Counted from the stretch's first letter, positions 44,974-56,800 are shown. The stretch: 64,000 bases of DNA from Symsagittifera roscoffensis (GCF_963678635.1 NC_087063.1:43910759-43974758), one strand, 5' to 3'. Numbers and translations are program-made. The notes: generated by a model from the sequence alone, not told the origin.

Positions 44974-45134
44974 TTTTTCCATTTCCGTGTAACGGTCTCA
45001 TTTCCATTTGTCTCGCCACAACGGGATAATTTAACATCAACCAACTTTACAAGAAATAAACAATAGCATGACAGATAGGTCGTTAAAAAATGAGCCGAAA
45101 GCAATTACGTCGCGATAGAAAAACAATAAATTGA

Positions 45135-45330
45135 GAGGCAAAAAATTAGTACACAGAGGCGAAGGTGAGCTTCGCACCATTTGCGATAGAACACATAAAA
45201 AAGCCTAAGTTGAAAAAATGGAAAAACGTTGAAAAAAAACTATTTCTACCAAAAATTAAATTTTCGTTTGTCTCGATAGAAGTTCATTCTAAGCTAACAT
45301 GCGAGAAATTTGAGTATTAAATTAGCAAAG
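45135..45330. repeat. SINE-like repeat end (left unit)
   Basis: CACAGAGGCGAAGGTGAGC with TTCGCACCATTTGCGATAG marks a subfamily A/C terminus. The body resembles that at about 36945-37090. The matching copy in the right unit is at about 48170-48365. Confidence 0.5.
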
Positions 45331-45704
45331 GAACAAAACTTATTAACAAAAAATACTATTAAAGCCGACACTCAAGCGCCAAAAAGGAACTCTTGGCAGG
45401 CACACAAGGCCCATCTCTAATATGCGGGGGTTGAGAAATTAGACGATAAATAAATTAGACAGAAGTACTTAAAAAGAAATTATAGACGATTTTGCAAAAC
45501 TGCAGTTGTGAGAAAATAGACGAAAGTGAGAGAGATTAAAATTGTTTGCAGACAAATTGCGTTAGAAAAACAAAATTGTTTGCAGACAACGGTTAAATTT
45601 CGGTGGCCAAAAATTTTACAAGTCAATCATGCATAATTTTTTCAATTCAAAACTCTCCTGCAATATTCGGATTTGACATTTTATGTCCATTTAATTGACT
45701 CCAT

Positions 45705-46028
45705 TTGTGCAGTAGTAGAATTGACTCATTCGAGCCCCTGAAAGCAGCGACTACAGCAGAAGAGACGAAAAGAATGAAATACACTGAAATCATCAACAGA
45801 GGCTACTTGTTTCAGCCTGTCGCATTCGAAATACAAGGAGGCGCAGGACCAGACACCGAACGTTTTCTTTCTAAGCTCGGCAAGCTGATTCAAGATTCCA
45901 CCAACGAAGCCCGTGCTTCTGCCTTCCTTAGGCAAAGAATATCAGTTTGCATACAGATGTCTAACGCAGCATGTGTCATCGGAACTCTACGCCCTCAAGC
46001 TTCTCTCGAAGTTTTTATGATCCTCTAA
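45705..46028 (+). mobile_element. LINE 3' coding tail (left unit)
   Basis: The frame encodes RGYLFQPVAFEIQGGAGP, FLSKLGKLIQDSTNEARASA and FLRQRISVCIQMSNAACVIG, the pattern found at the C-terminus of many non-LTR retrotransposon reverse transcriptases. It is followed by a 3' UTR ending near an A-rich stretch (about 46190). The 5' part is missing, so it is a truncated insertion. Confidence 0.6.
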
Positions 46029-47097
46029 TTCTCTGTCACCTTGTATCTCACTTTCTGCGAATTTCTTATCATGTCATTGCCAACATCCGGCCTTTTTATC
46101 TGATAGATTTCCCATATGGTGCACTCTTTCACTCCCGGTGCTATCTTGGTTTCATGCTTCAGTTGTTGTTTTGCTATTTGAAATAAATTTTTCAAAAAAA
46201 AAAAATTTTATGTTCTTTTTGTATTTGTGAAACTTGAGGAAAATTTTTGTTGGCCCTTTCCTTTTCATAGCTTTTTCGTCTAAAATGCCAGATCTATATA
46301 AAATAAATTTCGTCTAATTTCGCTTTTGTAGCATCCGTTTAATTTCCTAGGCCCCCTAACATGCAACCACTACATTTACCTCTCCAGTAAAACACGTGTA
46401 ACATTTTCACGTGCAAAATGTGTGCCTAAAGTTATTTACGGGGGGAAAGTCTAGTACCCGCTAGTTATCGCAAGGGTAATAACAAAAATAGCATGAACTC
46501 AAAAACTAACTATTAATAACTTTCGCAAGGGTAAAAACAAAAATAGCATGAACTCAAAAACTAACTATATTAATAACTTTCAAAAACCGGGAATCAAACG
46601 CATGAAAACAGACCCCACAATTCTTTGCCTAAAAATAGATTGTCCAACAGCTAGCGAAAACCTGAAAAGAAACTATCTAATCTTCTACTCCCAGGTTTAA
46701 CGCAGACAAACATGCCAGCATCTAAGCCGACTGCATTTCAGTCGAAACATACGAGTCGGACAAATGCTTCTCAGAAATCATTTGAAATTAGTGATTTGCA
46801 TAAATTATATTTAGCAACGGATGAAACCAGGAGACAAAGAAACCACGCCTTCAACCAGGAGACAAGGAAAATCCCTCTCCCCGCTTATTGCAAACCCAGG
46901 AAAAATGTAAAAATTTAGCCACATGTGAAATTTTAGTCACAACGTGAAATTTTAGTCACCCAACTCCCACACCTTTCAAAACAATATGAAAATTAAATGA
47001 ATACAATTTTCGAAAAGTATGAGGCTTTTTTCATTAACAGATTCCATCGAATTGGAAAACTTGGGCTTCACTCAGTTAAAACTGCAATTGATAATAT

Positions 47098-47432
47098 TTA
47101 TTTCAATTCAAATCGGTGGAAATCAATTAATTCGATTCCAAATTCATCGCAAAGTTGTCCAACCGTCTTCTTGGGTTCGAACAAAAAGTTTTGATCAATC
47201 AATGCATTTGAGAGTTTATCAAAAGGTGTTTGATTATCTGAAATCATTTGGTCCTCCAAAATTACATCCTCATCATTTGCTTCAGAATCAGGAGCACTCT
47301 CGTTCGATTCTTTGCAGGGAGTTTGAATACTTTCGGTTTGTTTATCCTCGGTATCAAGCTCTTCAGGATATAGCGTTTGAGGATCCATTCCAATAACGTG
47401 GTAAGCCAACTGTCTTCCGAAAGGATGGATAA
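47098..47432 (-). pseudogene. Truncated duplicate of the EF-Ts gene 3' end
   Basis: Encodes about the last 110 codons of the EF-Ts protein at 50102-51148, with one visible replacement (EPKKTVG instead of EPEKTVG). It stops abruptly at the duplication junction at 47432 and lacks the N-terminal Tu-binding region and any start. It is therefore a by-product of the 3 kb tandem duplication. Confidence 0.85.
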
Positions 47433-47875
47433 TGAGGTAACTAAGTCAATAAACTCATTTAAACGGGAAAAATAACAGATCTTTATACAAAATTACAGTT
47501 GGCAAACCATAAAACGACCATCAATAATAGTTTGAATTGTTTAAATGAGACAAAAAATTCATGTTTCGAAGAAAAAATTCATGCTTTGGACAGTAAGCCG
47601 CGAAAATTAAGTAGACAAACGAGAGTCCAACGACGACAATTCAAGTTTTGTGAAAAACAAGGATCACCGGAACTCATACCTAGGACCTTATGTTCCGAAG
47701 TCGCGTGATTCACCTCTCGACCCAGTGGGAAGGGTCCTGGAATGTGGGCTGTGGATTGGTAGCACAAGGTCGGACCAGGACTCAAACCTTAACCTGTCGT
47801 CTGCAAGAAAAGCTGCTTATACAAAAAGTCTACTGCTCCATAACAATTCCCTTCCTCTCACGGGTGAAACAAAAC

Positions 47876-48008
47876 ACCACCGTTACACAAAAAAAAACAT
47901 TGGCCACGAAGCTTCTTTACCTAAGCTATGCAAGAATGAAGGATATCATTTTTGCATAGCTTAGGTAAAGAAGCTTCGTGGCCAATGTTTTTTTTGTGTA
48001 ACGGTGGT
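47876..48008. repeat. Second copy of the long hairpin
   Basis: Identical in layout to 44842-44973, carried in the right unit of the 3 kb duplication; the arms differ by the length of the T run. Confidence 0.88.
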
Positions 48009-48739
48009 TTTTTCCATTTCCGTGTAACGGTCTCATTTCCATTTGTCTCGCCACAACGGGATAATTTAACATCAACCAACTTTACAAGAAATAAACAATA
48101 GCATGACAGATAGGTCGTTAAAAAATGAGCCGAAAGCAATTACGCCGCGATAGAAAAACAATAAATTGAGAGGCAAAAAATTAGTACACAGAGGCGAAGA
48201 TGAGCTTCGCACCATTTGCGATAGAACACATAAAAAAGCGTAAGTTGAAAAAATGGAAAAACGTTGAAAAAAAACTATTTCTACCAAAAATTAAATTTTC
48301 GTTTGTCTCGATAGAAGTTCATTCTAAGCTAACATGCGAGAAATATGAGTATTAAATTAGCAAAGGAACAAAACTTATTAACAAAAAATACTATTAAAGC
48401 CGACACTCAAGCGCCAAAAAGGAACTCTTGGCAGGCACACAAGGCCCATCTCTAATATGCGGGGGTTGAGAAATTAGACGATAAATAAATTAGACAGAAG
48501 TACTTAAAAAGAAATTATAGACGATTTTGCAAAACTGCAGTTGTGAGAAAATAGACGAAAGTGAGAGAGATTAAAATTGTTTGCAGACAAATTGCGTTAG
48601 AAAAACAAAATTGTTTGCAGACAACGGTTAAATTTCGGTGGCCAAAAATTTTACAAGTCAATCATGCATAATTTTTTCAATTCAAAACTCTCCTGCAATA
48701 TTCGGATTTGACATTTTATGTCCATTTAATTGACTCCAT

Positions 48740-49066
48740 TTGTGCAGTAGTAGAATTGACTCATTCGAGCCCCTGAAAGCAGCGACTACAGCAGAAGAGA
48801 CGAAAAGAATGAAATACACTGAAATCATCAACAGAGGCTACTTGTTTCAGCCTGTCGCATTCGAAATACAAGGAGGCGCAGGACCAGACACCGAACGTTT
48901 TCTTTCTAAGCTCGGCAAGCTGATTCAAGATTCCACCAACGAAGCCCGTGCTTCTGCCTTCCTTAGGCAAAGAATATCAGTTTGCATACAGATGTCTAAC
49001 GCAGCATGTGTCATCGGAACTCTACGCCCTCAAGCTTCTCTCGATGAAGTTTTTATGATCCTCTAA
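48740..49066 (+). mobile_element. LINE 3' coding tail (right unit)
   Basis: The duplicate of 45705-46028, differing by one extra codon (SLDEVF instead of SLEVF). It was copied by the 3 kb tandem duplication, not by a second insertion. Confidence 0.6.
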
Positions 49067-50101
49067 TTCTCTGTCACCTTGTATCTCACTTTCTGCGAAT
49101 TTCTTATCATGTCATTGCCAACATCCGGCCTTTTTATCTGATAGATTTCCCATATGGTGCACTCTTTCACTCCCGGTGCTATCTTGGTTTCATGCTTCAG
49201 TTGTTGTTTTGCTATTTGAAATAAATTTTTCAAAAAAAAAAAAATTTTATGTTCTTTTTGTATTTGTGAAACTTGAGGAAAATTTTTGTTGGCCCTTTCC
49301 TTTTCATAGCTTTTTCGTCTAAAATGCCAGATCTATATAAAATAAATTTCGTCTAATTTCGCTTTTGTAGCATCCGTTTAATTTCCTAGGCCCCCTAACA
49401 TGCAACCACTACATTTACCTCTCCAGTAAAACACGTGTAACATTTTCACGTGCGAAATGTGTGCCTAAAGTTATTTACGGGGGAAAGTCTAGTACCCGCT
49501 AGTTATCGCAAGGGTAATAAAAAAATAGCATGAACTCAAAAACTAACTATATTAATAACTTTCGCAAGGGTAATAACAAAAATAGCATGAACTCAAAAAC
49601 TAACTATATTAATAACTTTCAAAAACCGGGAATCAAACGCATGAAAACAGACCCCACAATTCTTTGCCTAAAAATAGATTGTCCAACAGCTAGCGAAAAC
49701 CTGAAAAGAAACTATCTAATCTTCTACTCCCAGGTTTAACGCAGACAAACATACCAGCATCTAAGCCGACTGCATTTCAGTCGAAACATACGAGTCGGAC
49801 AAATGCTTCTAAGAAATCATTTGAAATTAGTGATTTGCATAAATTATATCTAGCAACGGATGAAACCAGGAGACAAAGAAACCACGCCTTCAACCAGGAG
49901 ACAAGGAAAATCCCTCTCCCCGCTTATTGCAAACTGTAGGAAAAATGTAAAAATTTTAGTCACCCAACTCCCACACCTTTCAAAACAATATGAAAATTAA
50001 ATGAATACAATTTTCGAAAAGTATGAGGCTTTTTTCATTAACAGATTCCATCGAATTGGAAAACTTGGGCTTCACTCAGTTAAAACTGCAATTGATAATA
50101 T

Positions 50102-51148
50102 TTATTTCAATTCAAATCGGTGGAAATCAATTAATTCGATTCCAAATTCATCGCAAAGTTGTCCAACCGTCTTCTCGGGTTCGAACAAAAAGTTTTGATC
50201 AATCAATGCATTTGAGAGTTTATCAAAAGGTGTTTGATTATCTGAAATCATTTGGTCCTCCAAAATTACATCCTCATCATTTGCTTCAGAATCAGGAGCA
50301 CTCTCGTTCGATTCTTTGCAGGGAGTTTGAATACTTTCGGTTTGTTTATCCTCGGTATCAAGCTCTTCAGGATATAGCGTTTGAGGATCCATTCCAATAA
50401 CGTGGTAAGCCAACTGTCTTCCGAAAGGATGGATAATTTCTGTATCAATATTGGCGCTTTTCGGTTTTATTGCAACAATAGAAACGAACTTTCCGTAACT
50501 GTTCTCACTGGATTTTAAAACTGGATGGACTGATGTAAAAACTAGCACATCTTTATCATACGCAATTTTTCTACACCTTCCAAAAACAATGTTTTCTTTC
50601 AGTAGCGGTAAAACCTCGCTTTTTAGACTCGCGATACTTTCCAATTTGCTGATATCAATGTTTTGAAATCTTTCTTCACCACGAGTCGTAGATAACTCAT
50701 CAGAACTATTTGCAACATATGAAGAGTTTCTAAACGTATCCGATTCAAAAACAGACCTGACTGAGTCTTGAGCTAATTTCTGGAAGAGGTCATTTTTAGA
50801 AACGAAGTCTGTTTCACAATTCACTTCAAGCAATGCCGCTTGAGAACCACGGGCGAAAACGGAAAGAAGGCCCTCTTTGGCCGATCTAGCGGCTAATTTG
50901 TTCATGAGTAGATTCGAATCTTCTTTTGCCCATTTTTGCAACAAAATATGAGCTTCCGATATAACATAATTTGCTTCATCTAATGCAGCCTTGCATTTGG
51001 CAAACGGAAATCCTGATTCTTTTCTCAAACGCATCAGCAACTTTTTGCTGTCAAGAGGTTTCAGTTGCTCAGATGCTACTGAATGAAAGCGTAAATTCGA
51101 TCCAAAAGCAGCTTGCCTTGAGTACGTGCAATATTTAATGAGCCTCAT
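50102..51148 (-). CDS. TSFM: Mitochondrial elongation factor Ts
   Basis: The intact single-exon product of 348 aa is the guanine-nucleotide exchange factor that recycles mitochondrial EF-Tu. The N-terminus MRLIKYCTYSRQ is basic and hydroxylated like a mitochondrial targeting peptide. A UBA-like helical segment (LMRLRKESGFPFAKCKAALD) is followed by the family signature LEVNCETDFVSKND, the core motif HPFGRQLAYHVIGMDP, and the C-terminal KTVGQLCDEFGIELIDFHRF. An acidic insertion rich in Glu/Asp/Gln lies before the C-terminal motif. ATG at 51148 is chosen because tttcag ends 7 nt upstream, which looks like an acceptor; the frame is open further upstream without ATG. Its 3' end forms the right edge of a 3 kb tandem duplication. 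Confidence 0.92.
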   Translation of the reverse strand: MRLIKYCTYSRQAAFGSNLRFHSVASEQLKPLDSKKLLMRLRKESGFPFAKCKAALDEANYVISEAHILLQKWAKEDSNLLMNKLAARSAKEGLLSVFARGSQAALLEVNCETDFVSKNDLFQKLAQDSVRSVFESDTFRNSSYVANSSDELSTTRGEERFQNIDISKLESIASLKSEVLPLLKENIVFGRCRKIAYDKDVLVFTSVHPVLKSSENSYGKFVSIVAIKPKSANIDTEIIHPFGRQLAYHVIGMDPQTLYPEELDTEDKQTESIQTPCKESNESAPDSEANDEDVILEDQMISDNQTPFDKLSNALIDQNFLFEPEKTVGQLCDEFGIELIDFHRFELK

Positions 51149-51350
51149 GACCAAGCTGAAATACAACTCCGTACTTTATTTTTCTTTTTGGTAATCAGAA
51201 GGTCAAACGTTTCATAGTAACCGAGATTTCAGTCAGGAGTCCCTTCATCCCATATTCCAGTCAAAACCCTTGAAATGTTCTGGATATATGATGAGATACA
51301 ATTATACTCAAAATTTCACTTTTATATGTAGTATCATTCACTAATAAAGT

Positions 51351-51375
51351 CTCTTCTTCTTCTTCTTCTTCTTCT
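51351..51375. repeat. (CTT)n microsatellite
   Basis: About eight CTT units directly upstream of a LINE-like frame. Confidence 0.85.
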
Positions 51376-51384
51376 ATAGGAATC

Positions 51385-51710
51385 ATGGTCCACTGGAAAC
51401 CGGTCTTTATGATCTTGTCAAAAAAAAAAGTTGGTTACAACTTCATTGAAACCCTCAATAGAACTTTGAACAGCCTAATAGAAAACAACGAAAATACCTT
51501 GGCAATGCACGCAGCAATGATTTTTCCACACTTACTACTGTGCAAAACAAGGTCCGAAAATGATGGGCCTTTATCCAAAACAATAGCAAGGCGACATAAG
51601 CAAGGGCAAGACTGTGACATTCGACCAGAATGGACAAAAATGCAGACGCAGCAATTTCGAATTTTTAGCAGCGAACCTTCCGAATTGGCGGTTTTGAGGG
51701 AATAAGAGCG
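51385..51710 (+). mobile_element. Probable LINE coding fragment
   Basis: The frame has KVGYNFIETLNRTLNSLIE, AAMIFPHLLLCKTRSENDG and SKTIARRHKQGQD. This resembles the helical region ahead of the reverse transcriptase in some non-LTR elements (FPHLLL followed by a basic ARR.KQW segment). No reverse transcriptase motifs follow, so the assignment is tentative. Confidence 0.4.
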
Positions 51711-52639
51711 TTATTCGAACGATTCGACAAATCGTGAAGGCTGAAGGATTCGGAAATTCCAAAATTTTAAAAATTCGAATTGATGACGTAACAATTCTAA
51801 GAAACGTCAAAAACGGCCATTTCGGAGAAGGAGACTGAAATAAACACAACAACAACAGTTGCGATAGCGAGAACGACGAAAATTGAGATTGGAAAACAAC
51901 AACAAAAAAAACGGAAGTGACACAGACCGCTCCGAGTTGCAACTATTGTGTCGCTACAATAGTTGCAAGGCCGTTGCGAACAACGGTGAAGGGTGGAAGA
52001 CAGCCTTCCGGAAGGAGAATAAGAGTCTTATTTCCCTGGATTCAAGAATCCGGAGGGGTTTCGGGACTGGAACTTATCTCATTTTACACAAACTTTTAGC
52101 TTTTCTATTATGTCCTGAATTGAATTTAATTAACATCTGAATTCATTTTGCTAGGATGAGAAGCTAGGAGTTGGGGGAAAGGGTTGATCCATCTTCGATG
52201 GAGATGATGATTTTTATTTACTGAACAAAAACAATAATAATTCAATAAGTAGTAGTAGCCCTGTTTTTAGGAGTGACCTCGTGGTCTGGGGATACTGAGA
52301 CCCAGACATGAGCTCACTATTTCTGCATGTAATTAAGTTACTTTGAGTGTTTTGACCGAAGCCGAAAGCGGTAACGTTTTTGTCGACCCGATGTTGAAAA
52401 GACCACCAAAAGAACTGGCTTGGTAGAGACGGTGAAAAGCATGTAAAGCTCTGTTTAGACGTTAGCCAGTCGACGTAGGACATAGCTTTATTTTCCGTCG
52501 AAATGTATCTTCCGAGTAGTAGATGTTGGAGGTTAAGTGGGGTGGGGCATGGAAGACCCTATGTATTAAGATACGTTATAGATTTCGGGTCTTCCATGCT
52601 ATGTATTAAGATTGGGTATAGAGTCTACAATGTATTAAG

Positions 52640-53095
52640 ATAGGGAATACGGATGCTAAGGTTTCAGTGTGATGGTAAGATGTTCATCCAGCTAAATAAC
52701 ATCTTACTTCTTGCCAGTCTTGATTCTAATGAACGAAATGAAATAGTGTTAAACAGGCGAACCACACGGGCTAGAAATACAGAAATTTTTGAGATGCGAA
52801 AAGTGAGAACGGAAAAAGCGAGAAACGAATTTGTTTTCAGAACCAGTAGGATTGTAAATCGATTAGAACCATATATTCATTTTGATAAACGAATCGGCCT
52901 CAAGACGAGAATTTTAAACACGATGTGGAAATTTGTAAACGAGAGATTTTCAGAAATGACAACGTGCACGTGGCAATTATTCTGTGATTGTATCACGTGC
53001 AGAAACAAGTGGACATTGTTTTAGAGAAGACGCCGGGACCAAGAATCCCAACAGCATTGCTGTGAATCCCCAACAACAACAACAACAATAAGATA
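52640..53095 (+). mobile_element. Probable LINE 3' end with (CAA)n tail
   Basis: The frame 52653-53024 includes NEFVFRTSRIVNRLEPYI and ILNTMWKFVNERF, like the R..FF..R.VN.WN.LP and F...LD.. tail of non-LTR reverse transcriptases. It ends with Cys pairs (DCITCRNKW). Downstream, CAACAACAACAACAACAAT forms a simple 3' tail. It could also be unrelated. Confidence 0.4.
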
Positions 53096-55827
53096 AAGAA
53101 AAACGTAATTTTTTTGGTTTTTGTGTGGAAATTTTTTTCGCAAAGTTTTTGGCGCGCGTTATCTAATTGGGAACAGTTAATAGTTAATTACGTGTAGAAT
53201 AAAGGTTATGTATTTAGTTTTTTGGTGCATGGTAAGTCAATGGTAAGAAATTTTGGGTAAATTTTTATGAAAAAATTTTCAAAAAAAACTTCAAAAAACG
53301 ATAAGGTTAGCTATTATTTGACCTAAATTATTAAATAATCTTACTTTCTATCTAAATGAAACAATGCTGAAACCTACAGAGCCTTCGAAAAAATTCAATT
53401 TTTTTGAGAAAAAATTGCAAAAATTTCAAGTATTTGGAAAAAACTGCAAAAATTTCAAGTATTTGGAAAAAATTGCAAAAATTTCAAGTATTTGGAAAAA
53501 ATTGCAGAAATCTCATAATTTTGGCTAATGTATTGTTGCTTTTGATCTAATTTTAAACATATTTTTACGTATAGATTTTAAAAATAAGCTAAGACTGTAT
53601 GGGAATTGGCATTATGTTGAGACAATGAAACAAAATTTTGAACAAAAAAAATGACTTTTTCAACAAATTTTTCTCAAAATATTGAAATACGATGAAGTTT
53701 ACCTTAATTTGAGCTAAATATTTGGTTATACAATGCTCTAAACACTGAAAAGAAGGTTCAAAATAGCAGAATCAAACTTGAAACTTCCGGAAAACAGTGA
53801 AATTAGTTGTAATTTTTGAGAAGTTAAAATAAAAATTAATCAAATTTACATGAAATTTTCCATTTCGAACCTTTTATTTTGGTTTTTAACTGTTTTTTTT
53901 TGTCCAGTTCAGGGATTATTTTTAGGAATCTCAATTCAAATGACCATTAAGGGCAATATTCTATGAAATTTCTAAATCAAACTCCATGATTCAACTCCTC
54001 CTCATTTTTTTCTCATTGAATTACCCAAATTTGTACGAAAATTACAACTTGTGGCAAATTTTTCATGTTAAAAATTAGAAAATTCTGATTATTGATAAAA
54101 AATGAACAGTTTATTGCTAAAATTGTTTAAAATGGGATAAATGTTTCTGAAAAATTTATTCGATATTGGCTCAAATTCAACAAAAACTTCTTCATAACTG
54201 ATGATTATCTCTCTGTTGCTTCTGCAACATAACTTTCAAGATTTTCCGTAGAGTTTTTCCATGTTTTAAAGTTATTCTTGCTTTCTGTTTAAAACATGTT
54301 TTCGCTATTGAACACACTTTAATAGAAAATTTAGTCAAAACTGGAGAATTTAGGAGGAAAATAGTATCAATTGAACGAACAATTTGCTAGCAGAGATGAA
54401 ATTAAGAACTGATACCGTATGATTATTACAATAAAAATGTTAATATATTCCTCAAGGTTCCCCTGTTCAGTTGTTATTGTAAACTATTCAAGCAAAATAC
54501 ACATTTTGGGATCATTAACTATCACTTTTCTTGCAAAATGGTTATTAACTCGCTTTTTTTCTTAATTTATGACGGAAATTTTCTCAAAAATATCCAAGTG
54601 AGAAAAAAAATGGTGCTAGTTAAAACATTCAAAAAAATATGTACACAATGAGAAAATAAAGGTGTATTTTTACGATCTAAGAACAAATTAGGAGCAGCTC
54701 TATTAATTATAATCTGAAAATCTGCGGAAATACGCAAGAGAACCTAGTTCCTAACATCTACAATATAAAACTTCTGAAAGAGCGAGTCTCAAAAAATTGA
54801 TTTAGCAAAGCAAAACAAGGTGCAAACTGGAACAATTGTGTAATTTTCTGATTTTTATTAAGAAAAAAACTCCATGTAGTAAAAATGTAGTAATGTATTG
54901 TATATAGTGTTGTATATTCTATGTAGTATTGTGTAGCAGGGAAAATTAGATCTTGAAAGCAAGTTTTCGATTTATGCTTTATGTATCTTCTTCCAAAAGA
55001 TGTCGAATTGGGTTTTCTTCTCAAAAATTATCTTCAAAACATTTGATCTTTCATAGAAAGTACCAAATATATCAAATGATAACAATTTTTTCTAATGAAT
55101 TACGCATAAATATAAGACTTTGAGAATTTTTATGTAGGATTTTTTCTCAAGATATATTTTATAAGCTAAATTTTAGTAAAAATATCTCAAATCTTTTAAG
55201 GATTAATTTGAGTTTCTATCTCATTTTAGCATTTTTTCAGTTTCTGCTTCATCTACTATCTAACAAATGAATCCAATTTGAGCAAATTTTTACTTGAAAA
55301 TTGAATTTTAGATGGAAAAATGTATCGTTTCAACAAACGATCAATAATCCGAAGCTGAATAAATACCATAAACCCTTTACTAAAAATCTTTAGAGGATTT
55401 TTTCAAGCTAATAACTGTATAATGCTGTTTTAAATCTGAATTTTTTTTTAGACTAAATTTTTTAGTTGGAATGATGTGTATCATTATCTTGAAACTTTCA
55501 AAGTTTAGCAAAATATACATTTTTTCCAGGTCATTTATTAATTTCTTTTCTGAAATTATCAAAAAATCAATAGAAAAACATTATTCTTAATAAGTCAAAC
55601 CACATTATCTGCTTAAAAAGCTCTGCTCTATGAACACTTTTACAAGCACAAAACAAGGAAAACTTTAAAATAGCAACTACAAAAAACCTTTCAATTAGTT
55701 GATGTTTTCCAAATATCCAAGTTTTACAATTTTTAGGTGAATACTTAAATACTCATTAGCATATGTTATGCACTTTACTACAAATTTATCACAACAAATC
55801 TCCGCAAGCTTGCAATCAATGGAGTTC
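53096..55827. other. AT-rich spacer, no gene; short tandem repeat
   Basis: A ~29 bp unit GCAAAAATTTCAAGTATTTG is repeated about three times at 53415-53510. The open frames are short and without family resemblance. It separates the repeat-rich part of the window from the compact gene cluster. Confidence 0.45.
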
Positions 55828-56307
55828 TTACTGTTGATTAAAAGTTTTCGGATCGAGTTCCATGGAAAGCTTCAAGACGATTTGAACTCGATTTTTGCTG
55901 TCTTTAACATCAATCAAAACCTTTGAATAAAAAAATAAATGATAGTTCAGGTAATGTAATGAAAACACTGTATAATTACTGACTTGATTTGTTACAATTG
56001 CTGAGACTTTTCAGATTCAGTAAAAACTAATAATCATAGTAATTTCTAAGTTTTTCAAAAAAAAACTTTAAAATTTTACCTTTTCCTGAAGTGTGTTTGG
56101 AGTCTGCTGAGCACATAATTTAATATTATGCTGAGAATGCTTCTTCTTGAAATGATTAGCGAGTTCCTCGCTGCTATAAGTATAAAAATTACAATTAGAA
56201 CACTTCAAAACACCACATGTTCTACGATGTCTTGATGCATCTTTGTGAGTGTAATCCCTGCCACATTCAAGACATGCAACTCTTTCGTTTCTATTGAGTG
56301 AAGGCAT
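55828..56307 (-). CDS. Small two-finger zinc protein, two exons
   Basis: Exon 1 (56307-56080) encodes VACLECGRDYTHKDASRHRR followed by TC, a C2HC-type finger, and LKCSNCNFYTYSSEELANHF followed by KKKH, a C2H2 finger. An intron with GTAAAA donor and TTCAAAG acceptor (56079-55921, 159 nt) leads in phase 0 to exon 2 (55920-55828), VLIDVKDSKNRVQIVLKLSM then ELDPKTFNQQ and stop. Total 106 aa. The fingers suggest nucleic-acid or protein binding in the nucleus. The exon 2 part has the alternating hydrophobic strands seen in its neighbours. It is the only cluster member with a visible intron, so the cluster is transcribed in a nucleus. No named family is recognised. Confidence 0.7.
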
Positions 56308-56514
56308 CTCAATAGTAATGAAAAATTAAATGGGAGATTTAAAATGTACCAAATTTTTAGATAAGGTGAGTTGAATAGCCTCAAAAAATGAACAAAAGTA
56401 AATAAAAACAGCAAACTTATTAACCAATTGTTTTTAACGAGAAAGAAAATCAGAATGGATATGCTATTTAGCCTAGCTGAAATAAAAATCATCCAATCTA
56501 ACCATGGAATTTTT

Positions 56515-56800
56515 AAAAGTATCAACCGATCAGAATCGAGCATTAATTACAAGGAAACTTTATCTTTTCTGATATCAACCAATCAGAATTGAGCTTCAAT
56601 AGTCATGTAGTTTTCAACAAATTCAATGCCAACCTATCAGAATTGAGCTTCAAAAGTCAAGAAATTTTCAAGAAATTTAATGTCAACCAATCAGAGTTGA
56701 GCTCTTTTTCTCATGAATTTTTCAACAATTTCTTCAAAATTTTTAGAATTTGAGGATACTTTCACAGACATTATTTGTGTTAATAACCAATCAGAATGAA
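56515..56800. promoter_or_regulatory. CCAAT-box tandem array
   Basis: Five spaced copies of CAACC(A/T)ATCAGAATTGAGC-like sequence, at about 56522, 56578, 56631, 56685 and 56783. Several contain a perfect CCAATCAG (NF-Y type box). Spacing is about 50-100 bp. The array lies upstream of the zinc-finger gene and may act on it or on both neighbours. Confidence 0.6.

Larger units (their letters stand above)
44399..47432. repeat. 3.0 kb tandem duplication, left unit
   Basis: Starts GAGGTAACTAAGTCAATAAA and ends inside a truncated copy of the EF-Ts gene at GGATGGATAAT. The next unit starts at once with the same sequence (offset about 3034). Differences are a few substitutions and small indels, including about 30 bp of repeated GTGAAATTTTAGTCAC missing from the right unit. 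The near identity shows a recent event. Confidence 0.9.
47433..50436. repeat. 3.0 kb tandem duplication, right unit
   Basis: Matches 44399-47432. At its right end the sequence runs on into the intact EF-Ts gene, so the EF-Ts 3' end is the parental breakpoint region. Confidence 0.9.

Noticed and set aside
56205-56543. Minus-strand 112 aa hydrophobic frame overlapping the zinc-finger gene
   Set aside because: It lies in another frame over a gene with clear zinc-finger motifs and has no support of its own.
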